Source: Akkermansiaceae bacterium (GTDB lineage: Bacteria > Verrucomicrobiota > Verrucomicrobiia > Verrucomicrobiales > Akkermansiaceae). Taken from it: a DNA stretch of 64,000 nt. Location of the stretch: contig CAJJBR010000034.1 of NCBI GenBank assembly GCA_905182475.1, positions 1 to 64,000 on the forward strand. The letters run 5' to 3'. Shown piece after piece: positions 39,210 through 49,152 of the stretch. Below the pieces are notes generated by a model. That model saw only the letters and a program-made list of their open reading frames with translations, searched no databases and had not been told where the DNA came from. Position 1 is the first letter of the stretch, and each line of letters begins with the position of its first letter. Both the position numbers and the translations under genes were made by a program.

Positions 39210-39601
39210 GCACTGGTGAAGGCGACAACGGGAATCATGGAAGCCCGGGAAATGATCTGACGGTGCTTGAACCGGGTGTGAACTACGTTTGCCAGCGCTG
39301 CACAGCATGTTGTAAGTGGCCGGGTGACGTGAGAATCGATGACAAGGATGTTACCACGATCTCAGAGTTTCTAGATATGGGGCAGGAAGAATTTCTTTCC
39401 CGATACACCCGGCTGAGAACGAACCGGACTGGGCTTTCACTCATCGAAAAAGATAACCATGAGTGTATCATGTTAGAAGGCAACGGGTGCCGGATTCACA
39501 AAGTGAAACCTTCTCAATGTGCGGGATTCCCAAATAAATGGAATTTTCCCGGCTGGCGAGAGGTGTGTGAAGCCATTCCTGTGCCAGTCGATGTTTCTTG
39601 A
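39206..39601 (+). CDS. YkgJ-family cysteine cluster protein
   Basis: YVCQRCTACCKWPGDVRI and GNGCRIHKVKPSQCAGFPNKWNFPGW. Confidence 0.88.
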   Translation: MSTGEGDNGNHGSPGNDLTVLEPGVNYVCQRCTACCKWPGDVRIDDKDVTTISEFLDMGQEEFLSRYTRLRTNRTGLSLIEKDNHECIMLEGNGCRIHKVKPSQCAGFPNKWNFPGWREVCEAIPVPVDVS

Positions 39602-39755
39602 AGCCGAAGAGAAATGTTCTTGATTGTGCGAAAAAAAACTTGGCTTTCCTGCTAGATAAATATCGCCATTGCGCAGCTGATGTGAGAAGAGTGCAGTGTT
39701 GTGTAGGTATATTGTTTTTAAGTAAAGCGACCCTAATAAACACTACCCTAGCCCC

Positions 39756-41294
39756 ATGGCAAAAAAACTAAAGTCAAGCAACCCGCGAATCCTCATCGTC
39801 ACTCCTGAGATCACCTATTTGCCGGCCGGTATGGGGAATATGGCTCAGAGGATGTCTGCGAAAGCAGGTGGTCTGGCAGATGTTTCCGCATCCTTGGTCT
39901 CGGCGCTTTTCAATCTCGGTGCAGACGTCCACGTGGCGATGCCGAACTACCGAAAACTGTTCCAAGGTGATGTCTTTAATCTTCACGAAAAGGAACTGAA
40001 GAAATATCACGAAGTGCTTCCCGAGGATCACATCCATCTCGCGGAAGACAGGATATTCTATTATCGGGATCGCGTGTATAGCAACCACTCCGATGAAGCG
40101 ATGCGGATTGCGATGGTGTTTCAGCGCGAGGTGATCAACCACATTGTTCCCAAGGCTCGCCCCGATCTGATCCACTGCAACGACTGGATGACAGCTCTCA
40201 TTCCTGCCATGGCGAAACGTCGCGGTATTAAGAGTCTTTTCACCGTCCACAATATCCACACCCGCCAGGTAAGCTTGGCGCAAGCAGAGGAAACTGGAAT
40301 CGATGCGGCGGAGTTCTGGATGAACCTGTTTTTCTCGGGAAATCCCGTTGGTTACGATCACGCCCGTTCGAACGTGCCAGTGGATTTACTGACGTCCGGT
40401 ATCTTTGCTTGCCACTTTATCAATACGGTTAGTCCCCGGTTCCTTTGGGAAATCGTTGAAGGCTGGCATCCAGTCGTTCCATGGTCTATCCGAGAGGAAA
40501 TTCGCAACAAATACCATGCTGGCTGTGCATCCGGCATCCTAAATGCACCTGATGCCTCGTATGATCCAAAAAGCGACGACTCGCTCGAGCGGACTTTCAC
40601 TCACAAGGATTTCTGGGATGCGAAGATCACGAATAAGGAGGCTTTCCAGCGGGAAATGGGTCTTGAGGTAAACGGGAAAGCCCCGCTCTTCTTCTGGCCG
40701 TCGCGTTTGGATCCGGTTCAGAAAGGCCCACAACTCGTCACCGATATCCTGGTGAAAACGATCACGGATTACTGGGAATGGGGCATGCAGATCGCAGTAG
40801 TCGCAAACGGGCCGCACGAAGTCCATTTCAGAAGCATCATTGCAGAATTCGGCCTCGGAGATAGGGTTGCCATCGTCGATTTCGACGAGCGCATGTCCCG
40901 TCTCGGCTACGGTGCCTCCGATTTCATGATCATGCCGTCTTTCTTCGAGCCCTGCGGCCTTCCGCAAATGACTGCGCCTCTCTACGGATCCCTTCCGGTC
41001 GTTCACGGCACTGGTGGACTCTACGATACGGTTCGTCCGTTGGATGTGGAGGTTTCCACAGGAAACGGTTTCCGTTTCGACGACTACGATGCAAACGGCC
41101 TCCGCTGGGCGATTGACCGTGCTTTAGAGTTTTACGCTCTCCCTCGCGAGGTCAAGGAGCCACAGATCCGCCGCGTGATGAAGGAGAGTAAAAAGGAATT
41201 CAGCCACGAGGAAGTCGCCCGGAAGTACATCGAGATCTACGAGGAAATGTTGGCAAGGCCACTCGTGGAAACCTGGCGGGTGAGGATACCGTAG
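39756..41294 (+). CDS. glgA: Glycogen/starch synthase (GT5)
   Basis: AKAGGLADVSASLVSAL, LIHCNDWMTALIPAM, FMIMPSFFEPCGLPQMTAPLYGSLPVVHGTGGLYDTV. Confidence 0.92.
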   Translation: MAKKLKSSNPRILIVTPEITYLPAGMGNMAQRMSAKAGGLADVSASLVSALFNLGADVHVAMPNYRKLFQGDVFNLHEKELKKYHEVLPEDHIHLAEDRIFYYRDRVYSNHSDEAMRIAMVFQREVINHIVPKARPDLIHCNDWMTALIPAMAKRRGIKSLFTVHNIHTRQVSLAQAEETGIDAAEFWMNLFFSGNPVGYDHARSNVPVDLLTSGIFACHFINTVSPRFLWEIVEGWHPVVPWSIREEIRNKYHAGCASGILNAPDASYDPKSDDSLERTFTHKDFWDAKITNKEAFQREMGLEVNGKAPLFFWPSRLDPVQKGPQLVTDILVKTITDYWEWGMQIAVVANGPHEVHFRSIIAEFGLGDRVAIVDFDERMSRLGYGASDFMIMPSFFEPCGLPQMTAPLYGSLPVVHGTGGLYDTVRPLDVEVSTGNGFRFDDYDANGLRWAIDRALEFYALPREVKEPQIRRVMKESKKEFSHEEVARKYIEIYEEMLARPLVETWRVRIP

Positions 41295-41345
41295 GCTGCT
41301 TGAAGGCGCCGGATTACTCGTTCCTTCCTGGATCATAGCGAGCAG

Positions 41346-41570
41346 ATGGCAAAATCCGTCGTTCAGCAGCTGAAAGACTGTCCTAATTGTGGGCATCCAA
41401 CCCTCCATCTTCGCAACACGAAGGAAATGAGCTGGATTGTGCATTTGGTCTTATTCTTCATTACGGCGGGTTTCTGGCTCATTGTCTGGATCCCGCTGAC
41501 AATCTGGCACCTACTAACAAAGCCCATAGCCGGGAAGTGGGTGTGTTCTATCTGCGGCGAGAAAGGGTAG
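41346..41570 (+). CDS. Small membrane protein with split CxxC pairs around a hydrophobic hairpin
   Basis: CPNCGHPTLHLRNTKEMSWIVHLVLFFITAGFWLIVWIPLTIWHLLTKPIAGKWVCSICGEKG. Confidence 0.65.
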   Translation: MAKSVVQQLKDCPNCGHPTLHLRNTKEMSWIVHLVLFFITAGFWLIVWIPLTIWHLLTKPIAGKWVCSICGEKG

Positions 41571-41691
41571 GGATTTTCTAACCGTTGCCGATAGAAGTTG
41601 ACTACCGCCGTAGGGTTTTCTACGAGCAAAGTAATTACTTAAGAAAGGTTAATCTTTTTATGGGTTCCAGAACCAAAAAACAATCCAGCTC

Positions 41692-42510
41692 ATGAAACTC
41701 TTCGACGTATTCTTGATCTTTGCCTCGTTGTTCTCGGTCGCTGCCATTTGCCCCGCGCAGGTATCCCTGGTCGCCCACTGGAAGTTTGACGAAGCCAGCG
41801 GCGCGACCGCATCCGACTTTATCGGCAGCTTTGACGGAACACTGACTGGCAGTGCCTCGTTTGTCGGCGGAGAGATTTCGGGAAACGCTGTAAGCCTGAC
41901 CAGTTCCGTGGACTCCATCGTCAACATGGGGAGTTCTGTACCGGGCTTCACGACCGGCGATTTCAGCATCGTTTCCTGGATCAAGACCAAGGCCACCGGC
42001 GGCGATGCTATCTACGCCGGAAAGCACCTTTCCACGGTCAGCAGTGGATATTTTCTAGGAGTTAATACCATTGGCGGTACTGGTGGCGGCGCGAACAAAG
42101 CGGTGTTTTATCCCAGCGGCTCCGGAAGCAATATTCCGTTTTTAACCACCACGGTGAATGATGGCGAGTGGCACCAGGTCGTTGGTGTTTACACGGCGGG
42201 TGGAAACGCACAGATCTATGTCGATGGCGGACTAGCGGAAGACACCGAGACGAGTCCTGCGATGGCAGGTAATTCCGTGGCCTTCCTCATCGGCGGAATT
42301 ACGGTCGGTTCCACCCCGACCAACCTTTACGAGGGCCTGGTGGATGATGTGCAGCTTTACTCAAGTGCCTTAAACCAATCGAATGTCGCCTATCTTTTTG
42401 TAAATCCTGGACAAACGGTTCCTGAACCGCGGTCTGCCGTCCTTTCCTTGCTTGGTCTTGCTGTTTTTGCCAGGCGGAGAAGGTATACTGGCGCGCATTG
42501 GGTTTTGTGA
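41692..42510 (+). CDS. LamG-like (concanavalin fold) exported protein with PEP-CTERM sorting signal
   Basis: LVAHWKFDEASGATASDFIGSFDGTLTG, WHQVVGVYTAGGNAQIYVDGGL, VDDVQLYSSALNQSNV; C-terminus VPEPRSAVLSLLGLAVFARRRR. Confidence 0.88.
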   Translation: MKLFDVFLIFASLFSVAAICPAQVSLVAHWKFDEASGATASDFIGSFDGTLTGSASFVGGEISGNAVSLTSSVDSIVNMGSSVPGFTTGDFSIVSWIKTKATGGDAIYAGKHLSTVSSGYFLGVNTIGGTGGGANKAVFYPSGSGSNIPFLTTTVNDGEWHQVVGVYTAGGNAQIYVDGGLAEDTETSPAMAGNSVAFLIGGITVGSTPTNLYEGLVDDVQLYSSALNQSNVAYLFVNPGQTVPEPRSAVLSLLGLAVFARRRRYTGAHWVL

Positions 42511-42752
42511 TTTGGCGCTTCCGGAAACTGCGGAATTTCAGCTTTGAATTTTAGGTCTTCCTCGCTGTAGGCGAGATGCAACAACAGCATGGGGGTGTAG
42601 CCCCATGAGCTTCCCAAACCAAGCCCATGCGTGTTGAATGCACGCGGGAAATGCGCAAGCATCCACCGTGCCTACAGCACGGGCATTGCCTGGAACATGG
42701 TTCATGGGGCTCAAGCCCCATGCTGTTGTTGCGCCCTGCCTACAGCAGATTT
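42505..42752. repeat. ~247-bp interspersed palindromic element, copy A
   Basis: Nearly the same sequence as 60802-61048; inner inverted ends ctgtaggcgagatgcaacaacagcatgggg / ccccatgctgttgttgcgccctgcctacag. Confidence 0.93.
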
Positions 42753-42756
42753 CATC

Positions 42757-42931
42757 GGAAAAATACGAATGAGGACTTCCGATTTTGCCGGGTGCTTGTG
42801 ATCAATCGCGTTGTCTGCGATTGCGCCCGCACGGATATCCAGCCGGAGGTCTCCTCCTATTGTTCTTTGTCAGAACCGTGGCAGTGGAAGCACTTATCGG
42901 AAAGGGTAAGTTCCGAAAGGGTCGGAATTTC
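42757..42931 (-). pseudogene. Planctomycete-type cytochrome (PSCyt1/DUF1549-associated) N-terminal fragment, frameshifted
   Basis: Hand translation EIPTLSELTLSDKCFHCHGSDKEQ, then another frame GGDLRLDIRAGAIADNAIDHKHPAKSEVLIRIF. Confidence 0.72.
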
Positions 42932-43017
42932 GCATGGCTGGGCTACAATAATGGCTTTTAGACACACCTACGGATGTCATCTGGTATTGGTAGATGAGGT
43001 TGCTGTCTGTTTTTTCG

Positions 43018-43138
43018 TAATGCTTCTTGGTGGTTACGGAGTCATTGGCGCGGACGAACATCCGAATATCGTGAAAATTCTCTGTGACGACCTCGGGAGG
43101 TGTGATCTTGCCTGCTACGGGAATGTAAGAGCTGAGCA
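43018..43138 (+). pseudogene. Sulfatase N-terminal fragment
   Basis: MLLGGYGVIGADEHPNIVKILCDDLGRCDLACYGN resembles RPNIVxILADDLGxGDLGCYGN of sulfatases. Confidence 0.68.
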
Positions 43139-43294
43139 GCAAAGAACCAGAGATGCTTACCATCACATGCCTGCGAGAATGCACAAGTGGCGCGCGAAGT
43201 GATTTTCACAGATCCTGCGGAGGAAACCGTGAGATTCGGCTAGCCAGTGGAAAATTGCGGAGCTTAGGATGTGGGCGTAATTTTCAACACGACC

Positions 43295-44284
43295 ATGAAA
43301 GCACCAATCACCGTTTCCATCACAGGGGCAGCAGGCCAAATCGGCTATGCCATTCTCTTCCGCATCGCATCCGGTTTCGTCTTCGGCGAAGACCAACGAG
43401 TCAACCTCCGCCTGATTGAAATCGAGCCGGGTCTCCCCGCGCTGAAAGGTGTGGTAATGGAGCTTGATGACTGCGCGTTTCCTCTCCTGCAGGAAGTGGT
43501 CGCTACCACCGATCTCGACGAAGGCTTCAAAGATGCCAACTGGGCGCTTCTCATCGGCTCCGTGCCGCGCAAAGCGGGAATGGAACGTGCCGATCTCCTC
43601 GGCATCAACGGTAAGATTTTCACTGGCCAGGGACAGGCAATCGCCCGCTCCGCCGCGGAGGACGTCCGCGTTCTCGTTGTCGGAAACCCTTGCAACACCA
43701 ACGCACTCATCGCGATGAACAATGCGGAAGGTGTATCGAACGACCGTTTCTTCGCAATGACTCGGCTCGATGAAAATCGTGCGAAAAGCCAACTCGCAGA
43801 CAAGGCTGGCGTGCACAACTCTGACATCACCAACCTCTGCATCTGGGGCAACCACTCCGCAACCCAGTATCCCGATTTCACCAACGCGAAGATCAAGGGG
43901 CAGCCACTTACCGAAGTCATCACCGACCGTGAGTGGCTCGAAGGAGAATTCATCAAAACTGTCCAGCAACGCGGTGCCGCGATCATCGCTGCACGCGGCG
44001 CGTCCTCCGCCGCCTCCGCCGCAAATGCCGCTATGGACACCGTGAAGAGTCTCGTTAATCCAACTCCAGAAGGCGACTGGCATTCCGTCGCGATCTGTTC
44101 GGACGGCTCATACGGTATCGAAAAAGGCATCATGGCCTCCATGCCCATACGCACCAAAGCGGACGGATCATGGGAAGTCGTTCAGGGAGTCCCTGTCAGC
44201 GAATTCTCCCAAGGCAAGATCGATGCTACCATCGGCGAGCTCTTGGAAGAAAAAGAAGCGGTCAAAGATCTGATCCCGGGCTGA
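43295..44284 (+). CDS. mdh: Malate dehydrogenase
   Basis: [97 protein letters not shown]. Confidence 0.96.
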   Translation: MKAPITVSITGAAGQIGYAILFRIASGFVFGEDQRVNLRLIEIEPGLPALKGVVMELDDCAFPLLQEVVATTDLDEGFKDANWALLIGSVPRKAGMERADLLGINGKIFTGQGQAIARSAAEDVRVLVVGNPCNTNALIAMNNAEGVSNDRFFAMTRLDENRAKSQLADKAGVHNSDITNLCIWGNHSATQYPDFTNAKIKGQPLTEVITDREWLEGEFIKTVQQRGAAIIAARGASSAASAANAAMDTVKSLVNPTPEGDWHSVAICSDGSYGIEKGIMASMPIRTKADGSWEVVQGVPVSEFSQGKIDATIGELLEEKEAVKDLIPG

Positions 44285-44315
44285 GCTGCTAGGGAGCCGG
44301 ATAGAAATGGAAAAT

Positions 44316-44343
44316 CCTATGGGTCTGCTTTCGCAGCCATAGG
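44316..44343 (+). terminator. Hairpin in the mdh / K+ channel convergent gap, possible terminator
   Basis: cctatggGTctgctttcgcagccatagg followed by cacttttc; T-tract weak. Confidence 0.5.
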
Positions 44344-44358
44344 CACTTTTCTGGCCTG

Positions 44359-45015
44359 CTACCGGCGGGGCTTATTTTTTCTCAAAGGTTCGTGATTTCT
44401 CGAGATCAGGGATGAGATGAAAATCGCGAGGTAGAGGACTCCGCTGAGAGCGGTCAGTATTGTGAAAATTTTCGCAGGCTGGGTGGCGGGGACGATGTCG
44501 CCGTAGCCGAGAGTCGTGAGTGTCACGAAGCTGAAGTAGAGAAGATCGGTTGGGTTGGGTGGCTTGCCGGTGATCTGGTTCAGGAAGGCGTTCGGCTGGA
44601 GGTCGGTGATGGCGATGGAAATTAACAGTGCGAATAGTCCGAGTAGGATGTAGCCGGAGATTCCTGCGAAAATCCGATCCGTTGGGAGCACCCCGTCCTT
44701 GAAGAAGCTGTGTCGGAAAATCTCACGCGCGAGAAAAAAGAAGCCGGCGATGTGGCAACTGAGCTGAATCAACCTCAGCAACAAGTGTTCGGGAAGGAGC
44801 TCCGCTACGATGGCAATTACGGCTAGTAAGAGATAGGTGTGCAGCAAGTGCTTGTTACCTGCCAGAACGCAGGCGCAGATCGCGAAGAAGCCTGGGTAGA
44901 CGAACCCGAGCCAGAAGGTTCCCAGAGTATCCCAGTTGAGGGACGACAGGATTAAGGCTAACTCTGCCGCGAGGAGGATCTTCGCTTTGTTTTCAATCTT
45001 GAGAAATATTCTCAT
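44359..45015 (-). CDS. Potassium channel-like protein (pore loop TLGYGD)
   Basis: LLYFSFVTLTTLGYGDIVPATQPAKIFTILTALSGVLYLAIFIS; several TM segments; overlaps RND gene by 23 bp. Confidence 0.85.
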   Translation of the reverse strand: MRIFLKIENKAKILLAAELALILSSLNWDTLGTFWLGFVYPGFFAICACVLAGNKHLLHTYLLLAVIAIVAELLPEHLLLRLIQLSCHIAGFFFLAREIFRHSFFKDGVLPTDRIFAGISGYILLGLFALLISIAITDLQPNAFLNQITGKPPNPTDLLYFSFVTLTTLGYGDIVPATQPAKIFTILTALSGVLYLAIFISSLISRNHEPLRKNKPRR

Positions 45016-48000
45016 CGGTTATCTCGGGATCTTCATCCTCTGCGGAAGGTTCCTCCGCAAGTGATTTATCGTTTTTGTCGCGGAAGAACAAGCTCATCAA
45101 GGTCGGGCAGAGCACTAGTGTGAGGATGGTGCCAAAACCAAGGCCGAACATCATCGCATTTGCCATTGAGCTCCACATGCCTCCTCCGGAAATAGCTAGA
45201 GGAACGAGTCCTATGATCGTGGTTACCGTGGTCAGGACGATGGGGCGGAGACGTGATAATGCAGCTGCGATGATGGCTTCGTCGACGGATTTGGTTTCGT
45301 CTTTCCACTGCAGGTTGATCTCATCGATCATGAGGATGGCGTTGTTTACGATGATGCCGAGTAGGGCGATCATACCGAGCATGGTCATGAAACCAAAGGA
45401 CGAGCCGGTGACGAGTAGTCCGGGGACAACCCCGACGATCATAGGCGGAATGGTCAAAAGGATGACAAGGAAACGGCGAACGCTGTTGAACTGACTGATC
45501 AGCACGAGGGACAGGAGGCAAAATGCGATGGGCATCGCGGACGCCATGTTCTTCTGCGATTCTGCACTTTCCTCCTTCTCTCCGCCGATTTCCAGATGAT
45601 AACCAGGGAGCATACTTGCGGAGATGGAATCAAGCTTCGGGATCAGGTCCACCAGAGCTTCGCTGGCGAAGCGGCCGGTAACCTGGGCGCCGATGGTCAT
45701 GGTGCGAAGCGTGTTTTCTCGGAGGATGGAACCTGGCTCGATGACGGTGCGAATGTCAGCGATCTGACCGAGTGGAACCGAAACTCCGTCCGCTCCGTAG
45801 ATCGGCATATCTCGGATGCGCTCCGGATGTTTCCGGAAATCTTCATAGCTGCGGACGACGATTGGGATGGTGTCCTCACCCTCGCGATACATGGAGGAAG
45901 TTAAGCCGCTATACTGAGTGGAGAGGGCATCAGCGATGGTGCCGGTGCTGAATCCAAGCCGGCTGGCTTTCACTGCATCGGGAACCACGGCGATCTGTTT
46001 CACCCATACGCCCCAATCGTCCTTGATGTCGTGGAGTCCTGCGACGTCGTTCATCGCGGCCTCAATTTTATCGCGGTTTTCGTAGAGGGTTTCCATGTCA
46101 TCGCCATAGATGCGTATCTGAATTGGCGCGCCGACAGGCGGACCTGACTCCAGGGACTTCGCGGAAAATCGAACTTGTGGGTAGTGCTTGGCTGCGTGTT
46201 CGCTCACGGATTTCTTGATCCGATCGATATCGGTAGGATCACCGGATTTCGTAAGGATATTAAAAAAGGCGTAGTTCGCGTTTGCGGGCTCCGGGGAAAG
46301 GGAGAGATACCAGCGTGGACCGCCGTTACCAATCCACACTGAGATATTGCGAAGCTCATCCCCGTGATTCTTGAGCATCCAAGTTTCCAGTCTCAGTGCG
46401 GCTTTCTCCGTCTCGAGAATATCAGTGCCAAGCGGGAGTTCGAAGTCCGCGATGAACTGCCCGCGTTCGTTTGGCGGGAAGAAGATCGTGGGGATGAGTT
46501 TGAAGCCCATGCCTGCCAGGATTGTCAAAGCGAGAACGATGGCGGGAACCACCAGCTTGGTCTTCAGGCACCAACGCAGAAGCGCCTCGTATGGTGAATA
46601 GAGCTTCTGGAAAAGGCACCCGACGAACGTCTCCTTTTTCAGAGGCTTGAGGAAGTAGTAGCAAAAAATTGGGATGATGGTGATGGAGAGCAGCCACGAA
46701 CAGAGCAGTGTCATCGAGACGACTGCGAAGAGGCTGAAGGTAAATTCGCTCGCGGTTCCGGGTGCCAGGGCGACCGTTGAAAAGGCTGCGATGGTAGTCG
46801 CGCTGGAGGCAAGGAGAGGAATCGTCAGGCTAGCGACCGCCTCGGTGCAGGCAGTGTAGCGGTCATCGCCATTGCTGAGGCGGACGAGGATTTGCTCGCT
46901 GACGACGACGGCATTATCGACCAAGAGCCCCAGAGCGATGATGAGGGCTGCGATAGACATCATTTCCAACTGCACGCCCATCGCAGGCATGAAGGAGAAG
47001 CAGAAAAGGATGGCGGAAGGAACAAGCACGCCGACCACAAGAGAAAGCCGTAAGCCTGCGAAAAGTAGCATCACCAGCACCACGAAAAAGAACGCCTGCC
47101 CGAGATTTACTAGAAAACTACTGATTGACGCGCTGACATATTCTGGCTGGAAGAAGATGCTTTCTACCTCCACGCCTATGGGGAAAGTTTGCACAGTTTT
47201 GACAATCTCCGCGTTGATGAGGTCACCGATATCCGTGACAACACCGCCTTTGACCATGGACACAGCCATGGTGATGACCCGCTCGCCATCGACGTGTGCG
47301 AGGCTGGTATCGGGATCCTTGTAGCCGCGTGTGACGGTAGCGAAGTCCTCTAGCTTCACTGTTGTTTCGCCGTCGATTGTTCCGAAACGCAACGCCTTGA
47401 TCTCATCCAGGCTGCCGAATTCGCCCTTAGTGGTGATCGTGACGCGATCCTTGCTAATAAGGACGTTTCCGCTTGAAGCGATCGTATTCTGTGCGGCGAT
47501 CTGTGCGGATATTCCACTAGGTGTGAAACCGTAGGAGGCGAGCTCGCTACTGGAGAACTCGATGAAAATATTCTCTTCGCGAACGCCGTGAAATTGCACC
47601 CTGGCCACTCCTTCGATGGCTAGCAGATTATCTTCGAGAATCTCACCGTAGTCGAGTAGCTCCTTGTTGGTGTAGCCGTTCCCCACGATCGCATAGATGT
47701 AGGGAAAAATATCAGCGAAATCCTCATCATGGACCGAGGGGGTCTTGGCTCCATCCGGCAGCTTGGTTTTGGTAACCTTGTTGCGCATTCTTTGCCAGAT
47801 GGGCCGTAGATCGTAGTAGTTGTCTTTGAGCTCCACTGACAAAATGGAGAGCCCGTTTTTGGAAGTGGATTTGATCTCTTTGACCTCGGCCATTTGCCTG
47901 AGGCTTTTCTCGAGAGGTTCGGAAACCTCCTGTTCCACTTGGATAGGTGTGCGCCCTGGATAGGAGGTGATAACCTGTGCGTTCCTGATGGTGAATTCCG

Positions 48001-48112
48001 GATATTCCAGGCGGCCGATCGTGAGGAACGTCTGGAAACCAACCAGTAACAGTAGGGTATACAGGATCAGGCTGGTGCGGTTGTTCCGCAGGGTGATCTT
48101 TGCGAGGTTCAT
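44993..48112 (-). CDS. RND-family efflux permease (AcrB-like)
   Basis: VITSYPGRTPIQVEQEVSEPLEKSLRQMAEVKEIKSTS, IIALGLLVDNAVVVSEQILVR, MLGMIALLGIIVNNAILMIDEIN, RLRPIVLTTVTTIIGLVPLAI. Confidence 0.95.
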   Translation of the reverse strand: MNLAKITLRNNRTSLILYTLLLLVGFQTFLTIGRLEYPEFTIRNAQVITSYPGRTPIQVEQEVSEPLEKSLRQMAEVKEIKSTSKNGLSILSVELKDNYYDLRPIWQRMRNKVTKTKLPDGAKTPSVHDEDFADIFPYIYAIVGNGYTNKELLDYGEILEDNLLAIEGVARVQFHGVREENIFIEFSSSELASYGFTPSGISAQIAAQNTIASSGNVLISKDRVTITTKGEFGSLDEIKALRFGTIDGETTVKLEDFATVTRGYKDPDTSLAHVDGERVITMAVSMVKGGVVTDIGDLINAEIVKTVQTFPIGVEVESIFFQPEYVSASISSFLVNLGQAFFFVVLVMLLFAGLRLSLVVGVLVPSAILFCFSFMPAMGVQLEMMSIAALIIALGLLVDNAVVVSEQILVRLSNGDDRYTACTEAVASLTIPLLASSATTIAAFSTVALAPGTASEFTFSLFAVVSMTLLCSWLLSITIIPIFCYYFLKPLKKETFVGCLFQKLYSPYEALLRWCLKTKLVVPAIVLALTILAGMGFKLIPTIFFPPNERGQFIADFELPLGTDILETEKAALRLETWMLKNHGDELRNISVWIGNGGPRWYLSLSPEPANANYAFFNILTKSGDPTDIDRIKKSVSEHAAKHYPQVRFSAKSLESGPPVGAPIQIRIYGDDMETLYENRDKIEAAMNDVAGLHDIKDDWGVWVKQIAVVPDAVKASRLGFSTGTIADALSTQYSGLTSSMYREGEDTIPIVVRSYEDFRKHPERIRDMPIYGADGVSVPLGQIADIRTVIEPGSILRENTLRTMTIGAQVTGRFASEALVDLIPKLDSISASMLPGYHLEIGGEKEESAESQKNMASAMPIAFCLLSLVLISQFNSVRRFLVILLTIPPMIVGVVPGLLVTGSSFGFMTMLGMIALLGIIVNNAILMIDEINLQWKDETKSVDEAIIAAALSRLRPIVLTTVTTIIGLVPLAISGGGMWSSMANAMMFGLGFGTILTLVLCPTLMSLFFRDKNDKSLAEEPSAEDEDPEITDENISQD

Positions 48113-49152
48113 GCGGCTGGGCTTAGAGTGACGACCATTCCTTCGGTGATCAGGTTGACCCCGCGGGTGACGACTTTCTCCCCGGGTTTGAGTCCACTGA
48201 GGATATCGATCTCTCCATTCTCACGGATGTTCCCGATAGTGACGTTGCGCTTGGTTACGGTAGTGATGCTACCTTCCTTCACGATCCAGACATAGTTTTC
48301 CCCGTCCGCCCCGCCGCTTACGGCCGCGGCATCGATACGGATGGTTTCTGCTTCCTTGTCTTGGAATTTTAGCTCTGCCTCGGCGTTCATCCCCCCGAGA
48401 AAGCCTTCGGTCGTTTCTTCTAGTAGGAGGGAAATATCGTAGGTGCCGTTGCTGGTGACCTGTGGGTAGATGCGCTCGACCGTGGCCGAAAGCCCGTCTT
48501 CAGTGAGGCTGTTGACGAAGACTTTTCCTTTCATCCCGAGTTTGACTTTTCCGATGAGGTCTGCAGGAACCCCGACATGGGCTTTCATAGCGCCATTTCC
48601 GCGTATGCTCATGACTTCGGTTCCGGCGGAGACGACGTTCTGCTCGTCCACCTTGACGGATTCGATCACGCCATCGTAGGGCATGAGCAGTGTGCCGTCT
48701 TTGACGCTTTTCCTGGCGACTTCGGCGGATGCCGTAGCGATGCTTTGGGCGGCAATGGCGTTGTCTAGGTCTGCCTTGCTGGCGTTTTCTGTTTCGTAGA
48801 GCTGCTGGATTCTTTTAAGCTCTTCGACTGCCTGGACTTCTCCAGCCTCGGCGCGGCGGAGTTCGGATTCGAGATTCGCAACATCGAGGCGGGCGAGCAT
48901 TTCGCCTTTTACATAGCTACGGCCTTCCTTGGCGATGATCTGTGTGATACGCCCGGAGACTTCGAATCCTAGGCTGGTGGAGTCTGCTGACTTGAGGACT
49001 CCAGTGAAGGTGCGGGTGTCTTGACCGGAGGGTTCTAAGACGGTCTGGACGATGACGGGTCTGACTTTTGCGGCGACGACAGGATCGTCTTTACCGCAGC
49101 CCACCATGACGAATGGAGCGATCAGAATGAGGGTTAGGAAATGGATATTCAT
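48109..49152 (-). CDS. RND efflux periplasmic adaptor (membrane fusion protein), probable lipoprotein
   Basis: Signal with FVMVGC lipobox; SLGFEVSGRITQIIAKEGRSYVKGEMLARLD; PYDGVIESVKVDEQNVVSAGTEVMSI. Confidence 0.9.
   Translation of the reverse strand: MNIHFLTLILIAPFVMVGCGKDDPVVAAKVRPVIVQTVLEPSGQDTRTFTGVLKSADSTSLGFEVSGRITQIIAKEGRSYVKGEMLARLDVANLESELRRAEAGEVQAVEELKRIQQLYETENASKADLDNAIAAQSIATASAEVARKSVKDGTLLMPYDGVIESVKVDEQNVVSAGTEVMSIRGNGAMKAHVGVPADLIGKVKLGMKGKVFVNSLTEDGLSATVERIYPQVTSNGTYDISLLLEETTEGFLGGMNAEAELKFQDKEAETIRIDAAAVSGGADGENYVWIVKEGSITTVTKRNVTIGNIRENGEIDILSGLKPGEKVVTRGVNLITEGMVVTLSPAA

Noticed and set aside
42627-43202. 191-aa ORF treated as an intact gene
   Set aside because: Its first part translates the 247-bp repeat and only a short stretch resembles a sulfatase N-terminus; annotated as repeat plus fragment instead.
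43163-44083. 306-aa antisense ORF over mdh
   Set aside because: Shadow ORF of mdh; the plus-strand frame has all MDH motifs.
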